From positions 49,625 through 113,624 of the forward strand of contig MQVO02000054.1 of the NCBI GenBank assembly GCA_001986395.2: a DNA stretch of 64,000 nucleotides. Reading direction: 5' to 3'. The translations under genes and the position numbers were made by a program. The notes under the pieces are model-generated. The model saw nothing but the letters and a program-made list of their open reading frames with translations. It had not been told where the DNA came from and did not search any database. This document shows positions 11,222 through 20,393 of the stretch, piece after piece (position 1 is the stretch's first letter; each line of letters opens with the position of its first letter). Source of the DNA: Irpex lacteus (taxonomy: Eukaryota > Basidiomycota > Agaricomycetes > Polyporales > Irpicaceae).

Positions 11222-12646
11222 TCAACGGTGCACCTGTGCATAGCTTGAAGACGAGGGCCCCTTGAAGAGCCAGAACACATTATCGGGTAAGAAGTGCTTT
11301 GAACTCCTGCAGCTCTTCGTACACCTCTTTACTCCACCGGAGGTCCGTGTTGGGTTCCTGGGTGAATTCAACGGACAGAGATTGGAGGCATCGATAGCGG
11401 CGGCATACACTTCTCAGTGTGTCCCATGAGAACATTGCAAAGTCGAAGTACTCCAGGAAACGAGAGTCAAAGACGTTGGACCAGTACTGCAGTGATAGAC
11501 GCTGAAGATTTCCATTGGTGCCAGTGTCGCCAGGATACACCAAGCTTACGATGTCTACCGCCATAAGCCAGCCTTGTACGACCATTTCGAGGAGTGCAGA
11601 AGGCTCGTAGTAGTCGTACATAGGTAATATGGTAGACATTTGTATGCGGAATGGCGTCGAGATTGGTGCATTTCGCGACGCCTGAGCGTAAAGCCTCCCG
11701 AGCAAACTCCCTACCTGTGGTAGTACGGCGAGGCGAAAGGTTAGCAGAGTATGCGTGGTAGATAAGGATGAGGTGAATGACGTACGAAGAGAACATTCTC
11801 TTACTACTGAATTTTCGTGCAAAATTGGATTGAACTGATCCTTCAAGCTGAGGTCCCAGCAAAGTTCAAGAAACAGCTCAACGAGAGTGCCTCCCACTAA
11901 GCATAACAGCGTGTTCATGTTCTGGAGTGCGTTGACGTTGGTGATTCTGACACTGAGGCATGTCAAGTCACGGAAGGCGTTGCGTTGGAAGAGGAGATTA
12001 AGTTGAGGAGGGATGACGGAGCCAAGATTCAGGACGAGCTCATGGACAGAGTAGCAGCGAGGGGAAACGAGACTTTCCAAGGCTCGGGATCGCTTTCATC
12101 AATTCCCTGAGTTTGTCCGTATGCGCTGTAGTCAAGGCTTAGCTGCCTTATTTCGGAGAATAAGTCCAAGAGCTGCAGCTCGGCGAGACCACGTCCGCCG
12201 TTGCCGCTTGCGAGGTTCCACGATATATGAACACGTTCGAGTTGGAAGCGGTGACTGTCCTGCCAAGGCTGTAGCACGATATCGTCCCGAGCATGCAATA
12301 CTATCCACTCTATGTCGAGACGACGAAGACGGGGGAGTGATTTGAGGAGCTGGAAAATGTCGAGAATGTCCAGTCGAATCGCCCGCAACTTCAGTCGCTG
12401 AATGTGCAGGGCGGGTGACATTGGAGATGTTGCACCGGAAGTCAAGAGGGACAGAAGGTTTTTCGGATCGCGCAGATGTAGGGGCGTCCGGCGCCCTGAG
12501 ACTTCAATCTCGCGCCAGAGGTAGGGGAGAATGATAGTGTGCCATCGGCGGCACACTAATCCTGCGCGAGATTGGTCTGTAGAGGACAGTTTGCGGAGGA
12601 CCATGACAATGAGCTCTTCAGGCGACTCTGACATTATCGAGTCCAT
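11222..12646 (-). pseudogene. F-box family gene with three frameshifts
   Basis: Close paralog of the intact gene at 13174-14594. It starts at the ATG at 12646 (MDSIMSESPEELIVMVL...) or 12634. The F-box (SPEELIVMVLRKLSSTDQ... CRRWHTIILPYLWREIEVSG) is intact. The frame is broken near 12084 (between DESDPE and ALESLVSPRCYSVHEL), near 11650 (AKCTNLDA to FRIQMST) and near 11288 (EELQEFKA to HFLPDNVFWLF). The family intron is present with a GTACGT donor near 11785 and an ACAG acceptor near 11711. The tail cysteines are lost: the end reads NVFWLFKGPSSSSYAQVHR, against DAFWVCEEPSCAIYAQLH in the intact copy. One such break could be a sequence error, but three make a pseudogene likely. Confidence 0.75.
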
Positions 12647-13173
12647 CTGTCTCGACGTCGAATGCTGAAGGTGACTTCTGCTGATGGGGTCGATGCCGAC
12701 GAGGATGGATGGAGGTTGGCTCCGGACGCAGAAGAGGCCATGCCTTTGAAGATTGTATACAATGGGAATTCTACTCAATAGAGGACTTGATAGACTCACT
12801 CTTATACCATCACGTATGCGGCTACGACTTGCAGAAGTTTCTGGTAGCCGGTCGGCGGTCGCGTACAACGAATTGGTCTACAATTCTCCGATAGATCAGA
12901 ATTAGCTCGAGTGACGTGAAGCAACTACGACGTACTTGTCCTTTAAAGTAAAATATCCAATGGGGTTTGTTTCGCGCGTGGACCAGCAATCCTGAGGCAA
13001 GCGAGGTGAACGTTACGGACGAACCGTGAGACGTCTGAAGCGCCGAAACCGTTCCCATCAGGGCACGTATACTCCAATTCTGCCACTGAGCTTGTGGTCA
13101 CTTTGACGCAAATGTCTGGTAACAATGAATACTGAGATTCAAATAAAATATACATTACACGCCACTATACTCA

Positions 13174-14594
13174 TCAGTGTAATTGTGCATAGATTGCACA
13201 AGAGGGTTCTTCGCACACCCAAAACGCATCTTCGCAAACAAAGACTTCGAACTCCTTCAGCTCCAGCAACACATCATCTTGCCACCACAGCACTTCAGGT
13301 GCATCTTCGAGCCTCCTAGAGAATTCGACGGACAGAGATCGTAGGTTTGTAAATCGGCGGCATACAGTCCGCAGTTCGTCCCATGAGAACTGGTCGAACT
13401 TGACCTCCTTCTCCGTCCAAGAGTCAAACACCTGGGACCAGTACTGCAGCGATAGATGCCGAAGACGATTGTGAGTGCCTCCAGGGTGCACCAGTCCTAT
13501 GATGCCTATTGCCATAAGCCAACCTTGTGCAGCCAGTTCTGTAAGTACGGGAAGTTCTAGGTCGGCCTCTCCGGGCGCTGTGCTGGACATTTGTAAGCGG
13601 AAGGCGTGGAGGTTCGTGCATTTCGCGAGTCCCGTACGTAATGTATTCGTCACAAATTGTCTACCTATATGAGTCATGTCAGCACGAATCACTGTACATG
13701 TTGTGAGAATAACGTACGAGCAGCGCCTTCAGTTACAGCCGTGGGTTCATCCCAGAAGATAACGATGTCTTCGTCGAAATTATCCAGTTCAAGGTCCCAG
13801 CAAAGTTCAAGGTACAGCTCGACGAGGGTGTCTGCCGCCATACACAATAGAGTGTTCATGCATTGAAGCCCGTCAAGATCGTGGATACTGAACGTGAGGC
13901 ATGTCAAGTCACGGAAGGCGTTGCGTTGGAAGAGGAGGTTGAGGTGAGGAGGCATGACGGAGCCAAGATCGACAACGAGTTCACAAACGGAGTGCCTCCG
14001 AGCGGTGATGAGTGTGTCCAACGCCGCATCAGCAGGCGTGCTGGCTGCTGCGAGTTCCTGGTTGTATAATCGACAGTCCATGCACAACTGCCTGATCTCC
14101 GAAAACAAGTCTAACAACTGCATCTCCGCGAGCCGTGCGCTGCCGCTATCAGAGTTACAGGATATAGAAAACTCGTCGAGTCGGAAACGACGAATGTTTT
14201 TCCACTGTTCTTGCGTGGTGTCGTCCAGAGAGTGCAGCGTTATCCACGACAGGTCGAGTGCACGAAGCCGAGGGAGTGATTCGAGAAATTGAACAACGAC
14301 AAGGATGTCCAGCTGGACTTCGTGTAAGATGAGCCGTTGTATGAGTGATGCATTCGAGGTTGGTGTTTTTTGAATCACGGCCGATAGGAAGTCTTTTGGG
14401 TTGCGCAGGTGTTCCGGGCCACGAGTGCCTGAGACTTCGATGTTGCGCCAGATGTAGGGTAGAGTTATTTGGTGCCATTGGTGGCATACTAAGCCTGCAT
14501 GTATCTGGTCCGCAGTGCACAGCCCACGGAGGACCATGTCAATGATTTCCACGGGTAACTCTGATACTATCATCGTCCCCGATAGTCTGAGCAT
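13174..14594 (-). CDS. F-box/LRR-like protein, 455 aa
   Basis: Two exons, 14594-13718 and 13664-13174, are joined by a 53-nt phase-1 intron (GTACGT donor, ATAG acceptor). The F-box lies at about residues 11-55 (SELPVEIIDMVLRGLCTADQ ... CHQWHQITLPYIWRNIEVSG) and should bind Skp1. Leucine-rich segments follow (LPRLRALDLSWITL, ELVVDLGSVMPPHLNLL, LTCLTFSIHDLDGL, TLVELYLELCWDLEL). The second exon starts RRQFVTNTLRTGLAKCTNLH and ends in DAFWVCEEPSCAIYAQLH, a variant of the family tail with the two cysteines but without the Trp. The inferred role is substrate adaptor of an SCF ubiquitin ligase. The substrate is unknown. It is the intact sister of the two pseudogenes downstream of it. Confidence 0.85.
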
Positions 14595-15319
14595 TGAATG
14601 TCGATGTTGCTATCGACGCCTCTGCACTAAAGGCGAGATCACCTTACAACTGCTGCTCCGAGTTAGCTTAGGTGGTCAATGTCGATAGTGGTCAGCGTAC
14701 CTTTGTAGTGGGCGCGAAGGCACGGTATACAAAAAGGCTTGACTTCGTGTGCTACATAGAAGAATTCGAAACAAGATCAACTCGCATTATCATGTATGAC
14801 GCGACACTCAAACTTACTTGATCCTTGAACGTTAACGATTAAATTGTCCACTACCGTGTTCAGCTCATGCTGGCCGATTCGAGCAAGGTCAATGTTACGA
14901 ATTAACTTGCAAAGAAAGTTTGAAGCGCTGAAATCATGCGGGGAAGAGCGCTCCGCGGGCACCGAGGCTCTGCACGGTCACAGCGGCAGGCAACTCAGAC
15001 TGGAACTTGACCTTGGCCACGTAGCAATAAATTTCACCAGTCTCTACACTTAGTCTCTCGTGCATTACGCCTGCGCTGGAGCTAGATAGCAAGTCTCTTT
15101 CTGGTACGTGCTAAATATATCTGCCGTTTTCTGGTTCTTTGTGACAACATCGTCTTTGTTGTTACTTGTAACAAGTTGTTCGTGCGGCAGTTGCCAGCAT
15201 CGAAGTGGTGCTTGCAGGCTGACCGTTGGTTCTATACATAGCTTCTTCATGCGCCTTCACCTCACACATCTCTTTGACCAAATCATGCGCTGAATATATA
15301 TTTCTCTTTAGGGTGAATC
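14595..15319. other. Intergenic region between divergent F-box genes
   Basis: Shared upstream region of the genes starting at 14594 (-) and 15320 (+). No coding sequence is supported. No clear core promoter was identified. Confidence 0.5.
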
Positions 15320-16821
15320 ATGTCGAAACGGTCCAAGCGGTCCAAGCGGTCCAAGGCTGCGTCTCAGCCTCTGGCTTCGACTACAGCCCCTCCTAAGCCT
15401 CCACCTGCCTGCATTCCGATGCCATTGCTACCCGACCACATCCTCTCCGCGATTGTGAGCCTTTCTGGGGGACCGCGGCACTCATACGATAATAACAGAT
15501 ACCGTGACCCCGCCCACGTCGGGAGGTTACAAAAATGCTCTCTGGTTTGCCGTCGTTGGCGTACACTTACTCTCCAACATCTGTTCTATCGTGTATGTGT
15601 TGGACCTTTGTTCCACGGTGACGAATCGGGAACGTCACGCGCTCTCGGATTCCTCGAGTGGCTGGCCAAGAAGCCAGAGATTGCCAGTGTCATCCAAGAA
15701 GCCTGTTTCTACCATCTCGTGTTGGACGTCAACAAAGCGTTGAAACTTTTGCCGCGCTTGCGCACCATACGCCTCTCCACTGTTACCGTGGTTCCACACG
15801 CTACGTCCAACGCAAGTTTGACGATTGGCAAGCTTCAATATTCCGGCGGTGTCTCGCAGCAGACCGAGGGCGAGTTCGTTCAAACTCTAGCAGATGTACT
15901 CTCGTTGTTCTCTGAGATTGGACAGCTGCAGTTCCTGGACTTACCTGACTATCTGGAAGAGCTGCATGTCGCAGCCGAATCTGGATTACCAGCACTGACT
16001 AGTACGCAAATTCCCTCAGTGGATCTCGCCAACCACTCGACCACTTCGCCAAGAGTATTCCAACTCTTCGGGGGCATCGGCCTTCTTGATCATCTTACCT
16101 GTCTCAGCGTCGCCTGTGAAGTTGGAACCAATACGAATCCCCTAAGCGCCCTCAACGATGTTCTCCACATGGCCAGCGCAACACTTGGCGAGTTTCACTT
16201 GGACCTCCGTCGTCTCTGGGACTGGACTGAATTAGACTCAGATGACGCCTCTCAGAGTACGTTGCTATATTCTTCGTCGTGTTATCTAACTAATGACATT
16301 TAGGTAAAGACATGGCTGTGCGCGCATTATCCACTGGACTTCGCACGTGCAAATCTCTACACGGCTTCCGACTCGAGATGACTGCAGAAATGTCCTTATC
16401 GGATGATGACGACGTCGACGACGAGCGCGACCCGTACGGCTATGGCGACCACTACCCCTCAGTTCTCGAGTACGGCTGGTTGGTTGCCTGCGCCATGATC
16501 GCTCTCTTGCCCACGGGCCCCAAGATGAAGCACCTGGTGGTAATGTACTGCCCCATGTCCGGTGATTGCGAGGAGAATCTGGCACTTAATAGCGCTGCAC
16601 TCCTTGATTTTTCCTTCTTGCAGATGCTGTGTCGTCAATTTAGAGAACTCCGGTCACTCAAAGTATTCTTCTCTGGCCAGCGGGATTTCGAGGGTTTCTC
16701 AGCAGATCAGCCTTATATTCGTCACGCTCTGAAAGAACTCGATGACGCTGTAGCACGTGGGCAGAAGGGAGGGTTCTTCTTGTGCGAGGAGGAGGGCTGT
16801 CAATGGCGTGGACGGCGATGA
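15320..16821 (+). CDS. F-box/LRR-like protein, 484 aa
   Basis: Exons 15320-16256 and 16304-16821 are split by a 47-nt phase-1 intron (GTACGT ... TTTAG). The protein begins with three tandem KRS units (MSKRSKRSKRSKAAS), encoded by a 10-bp near-repeat. The F-box follows at about residues 38-100 (LLPDHILSAIVSLSGG ... LQKCSLVCRRWRTLTLQHLFYRV). The middle is leucine-rich (LLPRLRTIRLSTVTV, LLDHLTCLSVACEV). Exon 2 opens SKDMAVRALSTGLRTCKSLHG and carries an acidic DDDDVDDERD patch. The C-terminus GGFFLCEEEGCQWRGRR shows the family tail Cys-x4-Cys-x-Trp. It is a likely SCF adaptor of unknown target, divergently arranged with the F-box gene at 14594. Confidence 0.87.
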
Positions 16822-17109
16822 TAACACTTGGAGCTTGTCCATGTTTACGGAGCGGAGCCTTTGAACGAGAAGTGATTTGAGCCCCGAAGACTAGACAATA
16901 ATTTCTTACTATATAGTATATACTCATCTCTTAATCACGTACGGTTACTCTATGGTCGTCAATTCTGCTTTAGATAGTGTGAACGTCTCTCGTGCGTCAA
17001 TCATGAATCCAACGACGTCCAAAGAAAGTATAGAATTGGTTACATGACTCAGTATTACATAGTTCAACTTCGAAGTTGAGCTACGTCCCGAACTCAGACC
17101 GTTCAACGT
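16822..17109. other. Intergenic between convergent genes
   Basis: Short spacer between the 3' ends of the F-box gene and the cysteine-rich peptide gene. No further feature is seen. Confidence 0.5.
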
Positions 17110-17528
17110 TCATTCCCCTGTGCAGAAATTGAAACACTCCTTAAAGTCCTCTTGACACTGTTCCATCGCCACGCCACCTCGCAGGCAATCCTGGTAATCT
17201 GGGAAGCAAACTATGCACGTAGAAAAGTCAGTACATCAAATCATACTGGTATATACACATCCGACAGCCTACAAGCTGGCTCGTAGAGAATACGTACAGC
17301 TGCAATCTGTGCAACCTATGAACGGACACCGTAATGTTGAATGAGAATGGTGAGGAACTATTCTGCTAGCCTTGTGAAGTTGAACTCACCTGGGGAACAA
17401 TGCTGTCGTTTTCCCAGAAGAGCCGCGTTACCGAAGCTGAGGACACTATGGTCTGAGGGTGCGGCGTTGACTATCCCAGATAGCAGGAAGCCTATAAGAC
17501 ACGGCAACCTAAGAGTTAGGCTCCTCAT
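17110..17528 (-). CDS. Small secreted cysteine-rich peptide A, 85 aa
   Basis: Hand-built three-exon gene: 17528-17390 (139 nt), 17315-17298 (18 nt), 17210-17110 (101 nt). Introns are GTGAGT..ATAG and GTACGT..ATAG, both phase 1. The precursor starts MRSLTLRLPCLIGFLLSGIV, a clear signal peptide probably cut after NA near residue 22. A propeptide follows, ending at a Lys-Arg pair (residues 40-41) that suits Kex2. The 44-residue mature core has eight cysteines spaced C-x3-C-x2-C-x2-C-x6-C-x9-C-x6-C-x3-C and ends FNFCTGE. Four disulfides are possible. A TATA-like box lies about 85 nt upstream of the ATG. A paralog with the same exon 2 and 3 lengths, core length and cysteine frame is at 36975-37352. 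No known family is recognised. An effector, antimicrobial or signalling peptide are all possible. Confidence 0.8.
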
Positions 17529-17610
17529 GTTACTAGTACGGATGGTAGTTGAATAGCGCGAGGGGGTCCTGGAAGTAATGTTCAGCTGACTGCTGAACGC
17601 ACGGAGAGGG

Positions 17611-17620
17611 ATTTTATACT
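17611..17620 (-). promoter_or_regulatory. TATA-like box of cysteine-rich peptide A
   Basis: AGTATAAAAT on the minus strand, about 85-90 nt before the ATG at 17528. Its position suits a core promoter. Confidence 0.5.
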
Positions 17621-18189
17621 GACACCCACCTGCCTGATTTTAGCTGAGAACTATGGCAAGACGCTCATCGCTCTGACGGTACACGTAAACCCGCGAGCTT
17701 TAACCTTCGCAGACAGTGGAGCAAGCGACAAGTATGACAAGACACTGGCAGTGCCAGCTAACAGATAGCAGCGCAGTGAATACAGTCACCCTTATGAGTT
17801 CAATCGAGCGCTACTCACCTGTTGACAAGTCGTGCACACGAACCAGTAGAGAATCAAAGGGGCCGGTATCGACCCCACCTAGGCCTATCATGCATCGTCT
17901 TCGCAGCCAACGAAATGAAGATCGGCGTGAATACCAAGGTACATTAAGCGGCTACAGCCGATGCACGACCATTTGTGTCTCCCAAGTAAAATACGTAGCA
18001 CAGTGTATAACTTGAAGATCACCTACAGCCTGATATATACAAACTGCATTCGATAGCTGTGAGTGTAAGTACTTATATAAAACTCATAAAACTGAGTACG
18101 TACCTAGGGCTATCTAACGGAGTGAATCCGAGTCGAGTGCGACCCAGTCTCTCTGGGTCAGCACATTGTCAGATATACACAGGATATAA
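17621..18189. other. Intergenic, nothing recognised
   Basis: Lies between the peptide A promoter and the left arm of the inverted duplication. One open frame (17716-18015, +) lacks splice signals, domains and a coding look, so I do not call it. Confidence 0.45.
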
Positions 18190-20393
18190 TGCATCATAGG
18201 ACACCTGCGTGCTCAGGCAACTTAGGGCATAACGGCCTTCGAGGTGGCGGTATTGGATGTCGAGAGTCAAGTTGAACGACGCACTAAGTACTCTGCAGCA
18301 CTCTGCCGATTGTGTCCACGTGGTCTGTCCAAGGACCCCGAACCACTGGCACTCCCATCCGAACATTCGATGGCGGCCAAACTTCAAAGTAACGTTGAGC
18401 TTGAACCATACCAATTGCAAGGTACCACTGAGGTCGTACCGTAACACGAAGTAAGGGCATTTGCATACACCTTTTTAGCTGTACTCACTACGCAATTAGC
18501 CAAAGACAGACAGGGTATTCCAACTCGGTATGTGTTGAATTACATGCCAGTGTGTGCCGGCCACAGCGCTGATGCCAGCGGTGCATCGAGCTTGTCTCTG
18601 ACAATCATCCGTAACTACATTGTTCATTGAAGCTTGCATCTCGACAGTGCTCAGACCCATAACATCTTCTGACTACATCTCATTGCACGTATAGGGCTCA
18701 TCTCAGGATGGCGAAACGATCGAGGACGGCGTCGAAGCGGACCAAGACGAAGACGAAACTCCAGGCGAAAGCTCCTCTGGACCTGCCCTATCTTCCTGAC
18801 GAAATACTGTCTCCAATTATTGAGGCCTTGTGTCCACCAAACGCTCGCTCGATCAGCGGCCAGCCTTTGATATCCTACACTGCTCTTGCTGGCGCGGGAT
18901 CGAAAGCACATCTCGAAGCGTGCTCTTTTGTCTCGAAGCGATGGCGATCTATCACAATACCGTATTTCTTCAAGCACATCGTCCTTCATCGTCGCCATGG
19001 TTTTCAGTTCGAAGAACTTTTCACTGAGGGCACCGAGAACAACGACGCCAGTCATACCAGGCGGATGATTGCCATTCTGAGCAGCGTTCAGGCTCTTACT
19101 CTCCGCGGCTACTTCGTCGTCGAAAGAGACACGATGTCTCTACTTCTAGGATACTGTACTAAGCTGAAGTATCTTGATCTGGAATGCTTTCACCTGAATG
19201 AGCCTTTTACGCAGCGCAGGCCTCAGGCTGTAGGCCTTCCGTCCAACTCGTCATACTCGAGTCCAGATACCTCGGCCAAAAGATTGGATAGGCTGTCCTT
19301 CATGCCAGATCCGAATGGTGGTACTGAAGAGAAACTCCGGGTTCTTGCCTACATCCTTCGGCATTTCAGTGTCAATACTTTAGAGTTACGTGGATTGGAA
19401 TCCTATCGCGACGACACCAAGCAATCCACGCTGGACTCCCTGGAAGAGGCGATTGCAGGAGCTGAAGAACTAGATGTTCAGGGAGATGTGCCGTTCTTCC
19501 TTACCACGTACAGTTGGTGTAATGTGCAGCCCAGAATAACACGCCTGAGCTTGCACATTTCCGGACCTTGTTTCTCATCAGTACTCACATCCACGAACGA
19601 TCTGTTATATTCCCTCGGCCACAACCTCGAGGAACTCAGCTTGAGAATCTCGTGGCAGTGGTCTGGATGGTCCATAAAGAACCCGAATGACGAACGCGGT
19701 ACGTCTGTTCGTCACCTTACTTTCACAACAGTCTCTCATCGCTCAACGTCTTATGATCCATTATCTTATGCAGCACCAGGTATCCTTCTACCTGCGGCTC
19801 TCCGTACAGGCTTTGCCACGCTTACCAAACTTCACGCGTTACGCCTGAATATATGCAGCTTTATAGAAGACATATCCTCCATCGAAGCTCGCGTCGCACA
19901 ACACGCAATTTGTCTCGCCGCCAACTTTATCCCGCTTCTTCCAGCCGCCGAACGTGACGCCACTGAGAAGACGACTTCAGTACGAGAAGGGACTCGGCTC
20001 AGGCACCTCGTCGTGCAATTTTCCATGCAGCGGTACTGTTACTTGTCGTCTGCCAGGGGCTCCGCTTTCGTGCCGTTTAGCGAGAGCCATCTTCGACAAC
20101 TTGACTGGTCCGCACTTGAACCAGAATGGGAGAAACTTCGGTCGCATCTTCGGTCGCATCTTCGTCAACACCTCTTTCCTTCCGTCGAGTCCAAGGATGG
20201 CTTTAACGCAAGAACGGTCCATGTTCTTTTCTGTCACGACGAAGACAATCAGCCCTGTGATGATCAAGAGATCCGACAGCATATACGAGACGCGTTGAGC
20301 GAGTTTCGCGACGCTCTCGAGGCGGGCGAGGAAGGCGGGTATTGGGGTTGTCGAGAGAAAGGATGTAAATGGTCCAAGCGTATGAACCCATAG
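18190..20393 (+). repeat. Left arm of a ~2.2 kb inverted segmental duplication
   Basis: This arm holds the F-box gene at 18708 and its upstream DNA. It matches the reverse complement of about 30277-32400. Homology covers the coding region and continues upstream, e.g. ATTGCACGTATAGGGCTCAT just before the ATG and GTACCACTGAGGTCGTACCG near 18421. The outer limit is approximate. Confidence 0.75.
18708..20393 (+). CDS. F-box/LRR-like protein, 534 aa (paralog of 30277-31941)
   Basis: Exons 18708-19698 and 19780-20393 are joined by a phase-1 intron of 81 nt (GTACGT ... CACCAG). The intron is a multiple of three and has no stop, so a retained-intron form of 561 aa is also open. The N-terminus is basic (MAKRSRTASKRTKTKTKLQA). 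The F-box spans about residues 30-95 (LPYLPDEILSPIIEALCPPN ... CSFVSKRWRSITIPYFFKHIV). Leucine-rich repeats follow (VQALTLRGYFVV, TKLKYLDLECFHL, VNTLELRGLESY). Exon 2 starts GILLPAALRTGFATLTKLHA. The tail GGYWGCREKGCKWSKRMNP carries the Cys-x4-Cys-x-Trp signature. Exon 2 also contains a 12-nt in-frame duplication (LRSHLRSHLRQHL), where the paralog has one unit. It is a probable SCF adaptor. Confidence 0.87.
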   Translation: MAKRSRTASKRTKTKTKLQAKAPLDLPYLPDEILSPIIEALCPPNARSISGQPLISYTALAGAGSKAHLEACSFVSKRWRSITIPYFFKHIVLHRRHGFQFEELFTEGTENNDASHTRRMIAILSSVQALTLRGYFVVERDTMSLLLGYCTKLKYLDLECFHLNEPFTQRRPQAVGLPSNSSYSSPDTSAKRLDRLSFMPDPNGGTEEKLRVLAYILRHFSVNTLELRGLESYRDDTKQSTLDSLEEAIAGAEELDVQGDVPFFLTTYSWCNVQPRITRLSLHISGPCFSSVLTSTNDLLYSLGHNLEELSLRISWQWSGWSIKNPNDERGTSVRHLTFTTVSHRSTSYDPLSYAAPGILLPAALRTGFATLTKLHALRLNICSFIEDISSIEARVAQHAICLAANFIPLLPAAERDATEKTTSVREGTRLRHLVVQFSMQRYCYLSSARGSAFVPFSESHLRQLDWSALEPEWEKLRSHLRSHLRQHLFPSVESKDGFNARTVHVLFCHDEDNQPCDDQEIRQHIRDALSEFRDALEAGEEGGYWGCREKGCKWSKRMNP

